From Chrysogorgia sp. JL179-B06 (Eukaryota; Cnidaria; Anthozoa; Scleralcyonacea; Chrysogorgiidae): a stretch of 64,000 bases of DNA. The stretch covers positions 101,001-165,000 of the forward strand of contig JAYKKM010000380.1 in NCBI GenBank assembly GCA_035772405.1. Reading direction: 5' to 3'. The position numbers were made by a program, and so were the translations under genes. The notes under the pieces are model-generated. The model was not told where the DNA came from. It saw nothing but the letters and a program-made list of their open reading frames with translations, and did not search any database. Shown here piece after piece: positions 32,468 through 43,260 of this stretch (its first letter is position 1; the number at the start of each line of letters is the position of its first letter).

Positions 32468-33873
32468 ATGTCGGACAATACAAATTTTTCGAGGTTTGAA
32501 TTTGACAATAATAATATCATAAATGAGAGCGAAATTAATGAAAACAACCCACGGAGATTCGCCCTAACTACAGAGGAAGACGTTAACGAGTTGGTCTCAA
32601 ATGCACAAGCACAAAATACAAGACAATTTACGCTGTCAAAACTTTTAAAGGTAAGTTTGTTTACACGCGATAGACTGTATAATAACAACATTCCCAATTC
32701 ACAAGCGAAATAATAAAATTTCCACAAATAAAACGTTAATATTATGTTTTCAAGAATGGGCCAAAGTCCGTCAAATTACAACAGAGTTGCACGAAATGGA
32801 TAATGAGACATTGGACAGCCATTTACGATTGTTTTAACGCCGAAGTAAAAAACCTGGCTGGGGAGGACTACAGCAAGTCAACCCTACTCGGTTTAAGGTA
32901 TGGTTTAGAGAGATATCTCAACTCCCCACCACACATGCAACAAAGGTGTGACAATATCTGGAAACCCAGAATTTAAGAGGTCCAACCTTGTCCTCAACGC
33001 GAAGCTTAAATCGCTCAAAAAGGATGGTAAAGAAAACGTAAAGCACAAACCTCCCCTCGAGCCCGAAGACTTGGAAAAGCTGAAGACAAGCGGTGTATTT
33101 GATTCCTCAAATCCCCATGGACTGCAGCGAAATGTCTGGTTCCACACCGTGTTGGTTTGGTGTCGTCGCGGTCGCGAAGGTCAGAGAAATTTGACAAAAG
33201 AGAGCTTCATCTTTGCACAAGATCCGACTGGTGAGGAATATGCAACAATAACACATTGCGAAGCATCCAAAAATCACCCAGGGGGAGTAAAGGATACCTA
33301 GAGTTTCCAACATATGGGTCGAATGTACAGGACGAAGGAGGAAAACGACGGGTACACAGCGTTAAAGCTCTACATCAGCAAGTTAAATCCGGCATGCGAA
33401 GCTTTCTTTCAGTACCCGAAGCGTAAATGGAGGCCAACTGATGCAACCTGGTACGAAAATCGTCCTCTTGGCGTTAACAAACTCGGCGAAATGATGAAGA
33501 ATATAAGTGCAGCTGCTGGTTTGTCCACGATCTACACAAACCACTGTGTAAGAGCCACTTCAATTACCCTTTGGTCAAACACTGGCTTAACCAACCGACA
33601 CATAATGTCAATTTCGGGCCATCGAAATGAGCAGTCCCTCATGCATCACTACAACCGTTAGACCATCAACCTCACAACTTAAGCGCTGTAGTGAAGTTCT
33701 GTCACAAGCTCTTGGCGATGAAACAAGTGTCATATGCCTCAGCCATGACAACAACAACCTCGACTTCTCACTCTCAGTCTTCCAGCGTTCAGATCGGAAA
33801 TCTTCCGAACTTTGATTCTATGTTTAGCGGTTGTTCCATCGGGAATGTAAATGTTAACTTCAGTCTGCAATAG
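32468..33873 (+). pseudogene. Crypton-type tyrosine recombinase (DUF3504-like), decayed
   Basis: ATG at 32,468; first exon 61 codons to a GTAAGT donor at 32,651; the second coding stretch starts at 32,755 after CAAG. It includes LDSHLRLF then, after a one-base insertion, the expected YAEVKN-like block. The third stretch (32,948-33,659) carries NVWFHTVLVWCRRGREGQ, the recombinase core TNHCVRATSITLWSNTGL, SISGHRNEQSLMHHYNR, and the His-x2-Arg and Tyr expected of a tyrosine recombinase. TAG at 33,299-33,301 interrupts it. After YNR another one-base shift leads to STSQLKRCSEVL, and a last frame ends GNVNVNFSLQ at 33,873. The active-site residues survive but the frame is broken at least four times. 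Family: Crypton-derived proteins such as the C-terminal part of animal KCTD1/ZMYM/QRICH1. Confidence 0.82.
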
Positions 33874-34112
33874 TGAACTTGAACTGAACTCTTGTTATAT
33901 TTTAAAACGTTGTAAAACCTTGCTCTATATTTGCGATCATTTATTTTCAGTAATCTTCAGGTCGAAGGACAATCGTGGGGGGTAGAGATGTACTCTCTTT
34001 TGATTGGTAGTTGAGAGTTGTTGTGAGAATTGCATGCTTCATCAATTATTTAAATAAAGTTTACCGTTGTTTCACTGTCGTTATTTTATAAAACAAATAC
34101 CAAATGGTTTTC
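33874..34112. other. 3' flank of the Crypton remnant
   Basis: AT-rich; AATAAA at about 34,053 could be the old polyadenylation signal. No gene seen. Confidence 0.4.
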
Positions 34113-34258
34113 CGTGCAGGATAGCGTGATCCAAACACTTGGGATGTTGCTCGACTTTCGAAAAGCTAAAAAACACTCGCCTAGGCGGCTCGTGTTTTTT
34201 TTTACGCTTTTCGAAAGTCTCGCAACATCCCGCGTGTTTGGATCACGCTATCCCGCAC
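34113..34258. mobile_element. Foldback element with ACTCG apex
   Basis: CGTGCAGGATAGCGTGATCC pairs with GGATCACGCTATCCCGCAC, and CGACTTTCGAAAAGC pairs with GCTTTTCGAAAGTCTCG. The apex reads AAAAAACACTCGCC / GGCTCGTGTTTTTT. Arms of about 65 bp. Confidence 0.88.
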
Positions 34259-34830
34259 ACAACATTTTTACAAGATTCTGGTTTAACATCGTTAGAACAT
34301 GAAAGACAGTGGCTGAAAGGGAAATTGACGCTAATCACTTAGTTAAAATTTAATCGACTGTTCTGTTTCAAATTAGTTGAAAAGACTCTGTCCATAAAAT
34401 TCCCACTAAACAGGAAAAAGCTAATCGCCTTTTGAACAATTGACCCATGTATTATAATACTACATTTGTTACTTGAATTGAGAGATATTTGTACTATTAA
34501 AACCCATATTCTATTTGTTGTGTATTATTTTAATTTTCTTCTAATGCAATCCTAATTACACATTAACCAGAACAAAAATCCTTGTTCATCATTTCCATTC
34601 TCTTATATTATCATAAACGTACCTCATAACATTAAATAACATAACAGAAGACAATACAATATACAGGCATAAAGGGGGGTCTGATCTTCTCAGGCTATAT
34701 GTGATCGTGTGACCAGATCTGATTCAGCTAACACATGAATATTTGAATTGGATTATCGTGTCTTCGTGTGCGCTAGTTTCCCACGTATACAAGATCCGTT
34801 TTAGCTAACTATTTTTGAAACCGACCATTC
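34259..34830. other. Noncoding region with a partial foldback copy
   Basis: The reverse complement of 34,722-34,760 resembles the TGTTAGCTAAATCAGATC segment of the foldback at 30,214 and 35,690, so it is a fragment of a third copy, continued at 34,810-34,860 (ACCATTCGCTTTTTACAAAG). Otherwise AT-rich with no gene. Confidence 0.55.
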
Positions 34831-34974
34831 GCTTTTTACAAAGGTTTAGTTTAGTTTAAATAATTTTGCCACGAATACAATTGTGACAGGGATGAGAAAC
34901 ATAACTTGCGTTCCAATTGAGATCAAACCCCGAGACAGTACAAGATTAAGTATTAGTATTAAGGTTGATTGATT

Positions 34975-35677
34975 ATAGATTAGTGAGAAGGAAGAAAAAC
35001 CGGAGAACCCGGAGAAAAACCCTCGAAGTACAGGAGAGAACCAACAACTCTACTCACATGAGTCTAAAGCCAGCTCGGGAATGATACCGGGCAGTCACCC
35101 ATCCAGGTGCGCACCGCGTCGGACCGAGCTTAACTTAAAGTGCACCTGACATCAAAATTTTTTATTGTCTTATTTGGAAGAACTTTTAAAATGATAAAGT
35201 AACTTATTTTGAAGATTTTCGTTTCTTCGCTTTCTTTTTGAGATATATCAGTTTGTTTGCTATGCAAATGTCCGAAATTTACGTCACACATGCATGATGA
35301 GTTATCAGAGAGTGTTATATATCTTTGCGTTCATGAAATAAAAACACTAAAGTGTGAATAACACGTGTGCGTGTTTCTCCCACAACACAAATCCTCTCAA
35401 TTTTAAAGGATTTCGTTCGAGAATGAAAGAGATACACACATTTCTCCAATAAGTCATTATGCATGTGTGACGTAAATTCCGGACATTTGCATATCAAACA
35501 AACTGTTATATCTCAAAAAGAAAGCAAAGAAACGAAAATCGTCAAAAGAAGTTTCTTTATCGTTTTAAAAGTTCTTCTAAATAAGACAATAACATTTTTT
35601 GATGTCAGGTGCACTTTAAGTCTCCTAGGTGAGAAGGAACGCGCTAACCACATATGCCACCCGTGCTACCCAACAAA
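34975..35677 (-). mobile_element. 5S-rRNA-derived SINE, split by a MITE
   Basis: On the minus strand 35,137-35,085 reads like the internal promoter part of 5S rRNA (AAGTTAAGCTCGGTCCGACG, then CACCTGGATGGGTGAC, then GCCCGGTATC). It is followed by a body ending in GGTTTTTCTCCGGGTTCTCC. The piece at 35,620-35,677 (GTCTCCTAGGTGAGAAGG, CGCGCTAACC) is the missing start of the same SINE, on the far side of the element at 35,139-35,615. SINEs of this kind are transcribed by RNA polymerase III and mobilised by a LINE (family knowledge). Confidence 0.72.
35139..35615. mobile_element. TTAA foldback MITE 3
   Basis: Arms of about 165 bp begin AGTGCACCTGACATCAAAA and end with the complement, ATGTCAGGTGCACT. 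TTAA on both sides (35,135-35,138; 35,616-35,619). Both arms contain ACGTAAATTTCGGACATTTG-like sequence in opposite orientation. Its terminal AGTGC(A/C)C resembles that of MITE 1, so the two may share a transposase. Confidence 0.9.
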
Positions 35678-36066
35678 GGTTCTTAAATTAATAAAAACTA
35701 ATAAAATATCATTAAAACTAATAAAGGTTCTTAAATTTAATATTTGCACAATAGTCCAATTCCCGCGATCAAATAATCATGTGTTAGCTAAATCAGATCG
35801 CTAAATTTAAAAAAAACAAAATAAATAACAGCAGTCGACATTTATTTAAAAGATTAACTTTTTTATTTTTATTTATTTTTTTATTTTTATAAATATATAA
35901 ATATTTTTTACTTTATCACCTATTAAACAACTGCATCGTGGGAAAAACGTCATAGCGTGCAATATTAGTTTTTCATATTGCACCAGGTGACGTCAATCGT
36001 GCAATTAAATGTAAGAACCTTTATTAGTTTAGTTTTGTAAACAACCTTTGTTAAAAGCGAATAGTT
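35678..36066. mobile_element. Larger foldback element, copy 2 (without MITE 1)
   Basis: Left part AACTAATAAAGGTTCTTAAA ... GTGTTAGCTAAATCAGATCG and right part GCATCGTGGGAAAAACGTCA ... ATTAAATGTAAGAACC, related to 30,214-31,010. The middle is AT-rich simple sequence (TTTTTATTTTTATTTA). It serves as the empty-site reference for MITE 1. 35,665-35,730 contains a partly duplicated left arm. Confidence 0.82.
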
Positions 36067-36760
36067 GTAATTATCCAGTATTCATCAGTAACTCTACAGG
36101 AAGGCCGCTAAGTTGCATTTTTCGCAACTGGTCCCGGTTTGGTCTTAAAATGTATGTATTCCAACACTCGAAATTTTCCTTCATTATAAAAGTAATAGTT
36201 TGACGGATTGACTGCCATCACTCATTACGCAGCAAGAACTTGAAGAAACACGTTTTCTCCCACTTGCGCGGGAACGTATTGTTAGCGCTGTGTGCCATTA
36301 GAGTAAGCAAAAAATCAAAGATGGCGGACAATCCGAACGGCAAACAACAGTGAGGAAAGTTCTAAATTAAAAATAAGGTGCTTTTGGGCGTCATTGGAGC
36401 GTGGCGAAAGGTTTTGGAATACTTTACTGACAGAGATGAAATTTTCTGTGGAGCGGGAGTGAATTAATGCTGTTAGATGGAGCAGAAAATAAGCCAGATT
36501 ATGGCAAGAAAGAGATGGATGTCATGGATCCCTTACTCGAAGAAGTTGAGGGGAATAAACTCGAAATGGTTGGTCCCTAGCCTTGGTGGATTCATGTTTG
36601 AAGGAGGTTGCAAAATCATTTCGCAAAAGCTGTGTCGTTCAAAGGCTACTGGTTTATTATTCCCTGGCAAGTGCCATACCTCAATTGAGTGGATAACTCA
36701 ATTTAATACTTTTTCTTTTGTCTTGACTGCAAAATCAAGCAAAATATTTCGCCTGATTTG
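36067..36760. other. Region with a possible first exon but no firm gene
   Basis: ATGGCGGACAATCCGAACGG at 36,325 opens a ten-codon frame that runs into CAACAGTGAGG, which could be a splice donor. A second short frame (ATG about 36,468) reads DGAENKPDYGKKEMD and DPLLEEVEGNKLEM before a stop. Both look more coding than chance but are too short to assign. The composition is less AT-rich than the surroundings, so this may be the 5' end of a host or element gene. Confidence 0.3.
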
Positions 36761-36826
36761 AGCGGTATTTGAACTCGCACCTTCAAGATACCAGTTAGCT
36801 CTCTAGCTGTTGAGCTATCAAACCGC
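36761..36826 (-). tRNA. tRNA-like sequence (probably a decayed tRNA or SINE head)
   Basis: On the minus strand GCGGTTTGATAGCTCAACAG carries an A-box-like TAGCTCAA, and GGTGCGAGTTCAAATACC a B-box-like element. GCGGT and ACCGC at the two ends can pair. The D-stem GCTC/GAGC is present, but a proper T-stem and anticodon stem cannot both be drawn, so a working tRNA is unlikely. Confidence 0.4.
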
Positions 36827-37175
36827 ATAGTGATTGGAGGCGTGTTTTATTGTGACAACTTAACACTCATATCTCAACAGGTTGAGTGGTGAGCTGGTTT
36901 CCTTTTTGAGTTCAATTATTTTTATTGATTTAGCAGTGTAAGAAATCATGAAAATGTCCGTATGTTTCTCTGAGGATGATTCTGAAACAAGGAAGAAATC
37001 TAGTTGTGAAAGGGATAATCTGATTGATTCATGCTTTCACTAAGTGTGGTGGTCTTAGTATTTTACTCTGGCCAACACCAGATGATTTCAGTTGTAAAAA
37101 GCAAAACCCTTAGGGGATAAATACATGGAATCGGGCTGGTAGGGTTATTGACACAATTGATTGTAGGATCTTACG
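36827..37175. other. Unassigned noncoding region
   Basis: No ORF or repeat family recognised. Confidence 0.4.
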
Positions 37176-37340
37176 GGGCTTTCCATTTACACGATCAGAC
37201 TGGTTAGTCCGGAAAAATGTACCTCGTCTTGATTAGGCCCAAATTTTCTTGGTAGACCAGCCGCACTCCTAAAACGTATCGTGTTCGATTTAGCAAAATA
37301 TTGCCGGACAGACCGGTCTGGTCGTGTAATTGGAAAGCCC
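37176..37340. mobile_element. 165-bp MITE with 28-bp TIRs
   Basis: GGGCTTTCCATTTACACGAT starts the element, and ATCGTGTAATTGGAAAGCCC-like sequence closes it (GTCGTGTAATTGGAAAGCCC). CAGACTGG and CCGGTCTGG extend the pairing. The target duplication is unclear. Non-autonomous. Confidence 0.82.
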
Positions 37341-38784
37341 TATTAGCTTTATACTGTGAAACATGTATAAACTAAATTTGGGATCAATATTAGATTTACT
37401 TAATTATAAACAAAAACCTAAATTTGTTTTAGATTTTTGTGAATTGCATGAGCTCAGTTAACTGGGTCAGCCCGGTCCATGTACTCGTCCCCTTATTTTT
37501 GGCTATAAAAGCTGGATTGTTTTTTAAGCACAAGAGAGAGACCAACTATTGATGAATGGGCTAAATACTATTCCTTTGACCTATTTATGCAAAGACAGCC
37601 TTGATTATGTTATTCTGGCTAAAACTAGATAATTTTATTCAGCAAAAGGGAATTGTTGGCAAGAATATTTGTTTATAGTCAGTTTTGTTTCTTGTCTGAC
37701 TAATGCACCTATCAATGTTAAACTCAAAAGGGGGGGGGGGTATTGGGCATATGTGGGGCATTTGATATTTCATGCAATTTCGTAATCAAATTCCCCACAG
37801 TATAAAAGACTAGTATAAAAATCAAATAGCCCTTCCCTCAGGGCAAAAATAACAATCAAAGTCCCGGGGGCGTAACATTGATTGGTGTATAATAGTACCC
37901 ATAATAAATGTTTGCTAATAAAGCTATTAATAGAAATAAAAGTTTTCATATGAAACCTGTGTTGTGGTTTGTTCCTTTAATGTTTACTATTACAGGGCCT
38001 ATAAAAATCTAATTAAAATCAACACCTACATGTACATCTGTAAACCCCCTATACAGTAGATGAGCATGGCCTGCTCATAAGGTAAAGTAAACACAATACA
38101 AAATATGTTTAAACAATACCAATATTGTATTACATACATACATACATACATTATGAAACTCACTCCCCATGTGGCATGCTGCCGGAAAAGCGTAAAAATT
38201 CTCCCATCGGCAATAATATGCGTCAGCAAACATATTTACTTGGTCAGCGGATATGACGTAACATTTAACGACGGACTCGCAACTCATAAAAGCACCTAGT
38301 TTGGCTTGGAAAACACAATAATCTATTTTCAATGTAAAGCTGGTTAAAATGAAATATCTAAGATAAACCTTTGTTCTAGTAATTAAAGAAAGAATTATTG
38401 CCATACGTCAGTTTTTCTTCAGAGAATTACCTTGCTTCCGTGATGTGTCCTATCCGTATGCCATGGTCAATTCCCTATTTAAACTGCCGTCTTAAAAGTG
38501 GGAGAGCGAAAATTAACGTCGCTATTTATTACCAATGGTTAGCGCTTTTTTTTCGCTTTTAAATATTTTAAATTGGACGCTTTGATTTGAAGAAATAAAC
38601 CATCGAATTATTTTTTGATGGTTTTTTGACCAATTACAGTCCAGGTAAACTAGACGGATGGTTCATGGTGATTCTGGCAAAGCAAAAGTTACCGCGAACA
38701 TTCAAACTCATGATTTATTAATGTAGGAGGAAGCTTTGGAAAGGTAAATTTGCATTTTAAATACACATTTTGATTTGCCCTCTG
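37341..38784. other. Unassigned stretch before the 998-codon gene
   Basis: Contains a run of G (37,730-37,740) and a TACA microsatellite (38,131-38,153). The G+C-richer sequence just before 38,785 (GGTTCATGGTGATTCTGGC and onward) could be the promoter. No gene is supported between. Confidence 0.5.
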
Positions 38785-41700
38785 ATGTCAGTCATATTGG
38801 CCGCCATATTGATTGTCGTCTTTTGTTGCTCTGTTAGACTTGAGCTGTGTAGAAGAAGGATAAATTGCTCCAAACGACATTTACATCGTGGCAAGTGTGA
38901 CTCAAATAGGCAAAGAAACGTAAAGTTTTGGAATTGTACGCTGAAGTCAAGAATTTGCCAGAAGGAGAAGGAAATACGAGAGCGATTAGACGCTGAACAG
39001 CTAGAGCGGGAAGAAACGCTTCGCTTGAAGGATATTGAACTAAGGAGAAATACCGATGAAATAGGAAGAACATCTGAGGCCCTAATCGCTGATGCCCAGA
39101 AGCAAAAAGGTATTTTGATTGCTTTCACTTTATTAGGTGTACTGTGTTTGCGATTCAATTTGATTCTATAGAATTTGTCCTTGTTGATATTTGTGCTGTA
39201 TAATTTATATAAACTCCCAAATTTCCCTCGATTTATCAACCGGTCCGAGGTTTAATTACAGTCAGAAGTTGAAGTTTTGGCGGGAGAAGGTATATTATTT
39301 TACATAGAAAGCTGGACTTTAATATATTTGAGATTTAATACCAAATAATATAATTTCTCTAAATTTGTACAGATGAATTGTTGTCAAGCACGATTGATTT
39401 ATGCAAGAAGAAAGAAAAAGTTGCAGGTGATTTAAATGGTTCAAATTATAATAGCATAAATAATTATAATAGTATAGAATATATATTGCAATATGTCTTA
39501 ATATGTTCTTATTATAAATTTAATTTAAATGTTAAATCCTAGATATGCATGTGAGCTGAAAATGTATTATTTGTTTGTTTATCTTAGTTGAGCATGTATC
39601 TGCCATCATGAATTCTGCAGATCATGTAAAACAACAACTTGAGGAATCAACAGAAAAATTTAATGATATGTCCTGTAGGCTGAATTTAAAACAAATTGAG
39701 CACAGCAAGCTCAAATCTGTCATTGAGAGAAAGTTAGGCTCACGAACAAAACGGCTGGGAAACCCTACATCATTTGATATGGTAAATGAGCCTAAGTCGA
39801 CCACTAGGTATACGCGTCGATATGAGAGTAAAGATGTTATGCAGTTTATTCATGGTGGTGAAGAAGGGGCTTTATACGGTGCATGGGATTTGCTTGTGTC
39901 CTTGGGATCAAGCAAACAACTTGAAAATCTTATAGCTAATTTTAAGAATGGCAGGTTTTTGTATGGACATTTTAATGCTATCACTAAGAAGTTTGAGTCA
40001 TCTGATGCTGCACTTAAACAGGCATTGGTATTGAAGTACAACAACTATATTTCGAGTAGGAAGTATAGGTTCCAGTGTAGGACTTTGAATTTATTGTTTG
40101 ACCCAGACAAGGAAACATGGGTTCCAAGGAATAAAAAGGTTAATAATGTAGAAATTCACATGCCTAAGTTAGTATCACTAGATAAACTTGATGCATTTGC
40201 AAAGAGCATTGATATTGGCCATGTAAATTTAGTACCAGGTGGTCTTGGTGTCTGTCGTACACTAGTCAGCTTTATGATTGCAGATCTGCATTTAAGACTT
40301 CCTTATTTGGCAAAAAGATTGATTTGGTTTAATATGGCAAGGTTAAACATTTCATTTTTCAATGGTGCTCCTGAGACAAGCTCGCTTACTATGTCAATAG
40401 GTACATTGACATGCTGGAATTTTGGGCTTCAGTTGCGAAGTCGAGATTATCAGTATATACTTCATGGTTTGAGTGTTGGTGAAAAAGATGCCATCTTGTC
40501 AGACATCTGGCAACAGCATACTCAAGAAATGTTACTCTTAGAAGGAAGCAACTTCACAATATATGAACAAATTTGTTCATTTGAATTTCAACCCTCTGCT
40601 GACCAGTCATGGCAAACATGGGCTGCTAATGAAGTCAGCCAATCTGCTACTTACCCATCTCCTTATGCCAAGGTTTCTAAATTTACTCTATATGTTCCAA
40701 ATGGAAAAATTGGTACAACATGGGAAGTTACTACTTCTGAAACAAGAGCAAGACATGTTGAAATGATAACAGCATTCAAGGCTAAACTTGATGAGTCAAG
40801 TAACCTTAGTGAGAAAACTAAACATGAAAAAACGCTTGAATTTCTAGCTGCAAATGGTGTGAGGACGTTTGGTCCTCCACGAATAGGTATATATGCAAAC
40901 AGGCTCAGGCCTGAACCCTTGCACTGTGAAATCAACTGTTGGCAAGATTTTTTTGATTTAGTGTACCATGAATTTCGTGTTAGAGGTAAATATGATGAAT
41001 TTATCTCTGTGTTAGAAGGTCCAGTGACACAAACAGAAACTAACATAAGTCATGTCATAAACAGTAACAATCGCCCGATGACTCAAAATGAAGTTGGCTC
41101 TTCTGGTGCTGGTGCTAGGATAAGAACAGTGGAATGTGCTTCACAGCAAAATGAAAATCTCATGGCTACTCTTAGGAATGCCCATGGTATTAGCTGTGCA
41201 ACTGTTCGAAATGTGGTACTCGGTGTAGGGTTACCATTTATTGCTAAGTATGTCAAAGAGCACCATGATAACACCAAAACATGCCACAATAAATTGCAGG
41301 TTAGACTTATTGGAGCACAGGCTATTAAGTTGGCTCAATTTCATTATCGGTTGGTAGATTGTCTTGCACTGCAGAATGAATCTAAAGCCCAAGTTCTTTT
41401 ACGTTTTGCCCTTTCTAAGATTGGACAAATGCTTAGAGATGCTGGATCACTGTTTAACAAAATAGATCTTAATAACTCTGATTTAGAATTACTATCTGAA
41501 ACTCTTCAGATTTATTATAATTTACATGCACTATTTTTTTCTACTAGAGTATCATTGACTGTCTGGACAATGGGCTGTGCTCTTCAATATCATGCAGTTA
41601 AACTGTACCAAGAGCACAGTATTGGTTATGGAATAGTTAGTTGTCAGTCAAAAGAGTCCAAACATGCTGGTATAAAGAAAGATCTTTCTTTATCAAATCG

Positions 41701-42205
41701 TCATACATCAGATACGGTTACTGACAATAAATGGTGGCAGGTTTTTAGAGCAGAGTATATCCGGTGCTTTTACATTCCAGAGTTTTGCCCTCAACCTTCT
41801 TCATATTCCTCACATTATTTTCCTCGTGTTCCGAAACATTGTTCTTATGAAGGAAAATGTAATTGTGGAAGGGATGCCAAGGATGGTAATAATGAATGTC
41901 AGACATGTTTAGATAGTGTAGACATAGTTGAGTGTGCTAGAAATGGACAGTTCTCTGATGCTATAATTGATATTATTCTTCCAATGAAATGCTCACAATT
42001 TTCAAGCAGATTTTCTGATAAGGCATCTCTTGCAGCACATGTTCAGAGTCAACATAGTTCAAATATAGTGCAATTAATTAGTGATCCTAGGACTATGGGT
42101 AAAGCAGCATTAGTTGCTGCACTTAAAGAAAGAGTACTGGATGCTAAGGGCGGAGTGACTGTTTTAAGGCAAAGACTGCTAGGTGCTATAGAAGGTGAAG
42201 ACTGA
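38785..42205 (+). CDS. Large three-exon protein with Cys clusters and SAP-like tail, unknown
   Basis: Exons 38,785-39,109, 39,373-39,426 and 39,588-42,205, with phase-1 GT-AG introns throughout; 998 codons with no stop or frameshift. The N-terminus is hydrophobic (MSVILAAILIVVFCC, possible signal anchor, unless the real start is later), then a basic part and a charged coiled coil (about 55-110). The middle (residues about 150-870) has no domain I can name. It includes WGLQLRS-like and FRAEYIRCFYIPEF blocks. The C-terminus has a cysteine group (CNCGRD ... CQTC, about 878-905), a zinc-finger-like KCSQFSSRFSDKASLAAHVQ ... H in which the second Cys is Phe, and a SAP-like segment (KAALVAALKERVLDAKGG, about 958-990). 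A DNA-binding transposase-like or domesticated gene is plausible. It is the best-preserved gene in the window. Confidence 0.78.
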
Positions 42206-43260
42206 TAATACTGGTAAAATATAAGGCATGAAAATGTAAAGTTAATCAATTCCTGCAATAACCCCTTCAATCCCAAAAAATAAATTTCTATACATTAATT
42301 TTTAAACAATAGGCTATTTTAGTGTGTCTAATGCCAGATGATTTTACTCGTAGAGGGGAAAACTTCCGGAAAGTTTGGAGTGAAAAAGTTAGTCTAGCTT
42401 CACTCCCGAATACGGAATATCCCGTGCTTTATCATTTTACACTGTCTATAGCCCATGGAGCTGGCGGTATTAAGGGTTTTGGAGAAAAAGCTGGCGAAGG
42501 AAAAGTGGATGGAAAAAATCCTCCTCTTTTTATTTGCCCACCCCAAAACACCTTGACCCCAAATTCTGTCTAATGCCAGTTGATTTCACAAGTGGAGGGG
42601 TTAGAAAGAGTTATGTTTTTCATCTTACTGTATAAGGCCACACCAATTTGATACTTCAAAATTTTTAGGGTCGGTCGGTCAGGAAAGTGGAAATGAAAAA
42701 GTACAAGCTCATACCCAGTCTATTCACCCGTCTTTCTGGTGAAAAGCCTGGGTACGAGGTTGAAAAAGCACAACAATAACCCATTTTTATCAAAGTAAAT
42801 AATAGGTACAAATTTTATTTTATTTTGGTTTCACAAAAACAGGGTCGTCGGATCCATGCCCCGAACAATTAAATGCAGTTGCCTAAAACTAGATTAATTG
42901 TTCGACTCCCTGGTTTGCCTGATTTTGCCTTTTTGTCAGGTGAATGGGGTAAAAGAGTTAACCCTTTCACTTCTAAACATGCCATTCAAGACATTCTAAA
43001 CATGCCATCAATCAAGATGGCGGCCAAAATGGCTGCTTAGTAAAAGATCTCAATCCATATCAATCTGCCTGCAACTATCCTGTTATTTTATTAAGAAACT
43101 ATTGGAAGTCCTTATTTGGAACCTATTTTATTACTTATTGGTGGTTTTCTTTACTGGAAACTCTGCTATTTGAACATTTTTAACGACGAAATCTTTTGAA
43201 ATTCAGCTGACGAAGTGATCGTATCTCTGGGTTATCTTATCTATAGTTTGATACCAATCA
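42206..43260. other. 3' flank and LINE 5' region
   Basis: Two related 40-bp pieces (TCTAATGCCAGATGATTTTA at 42,327 and TCTAATGCCAGTTGATTTCA at 42,569) are dispersed-repeat fragments. From about 42,930 (GGGGTAAAAGAGTTAACCCT and onward, with AAGATGGCGGCC at 43,013) the sequence is probably the 5' untranslated region of the following LINE. Confidence 0.5.

Noticed and set aside
36761..36826. Functional tRNA gene
   Set aside because: A and B boxes are visible but the T-arm and anticodon arm cannot both be formed; treated as tRNA-like repeat only.
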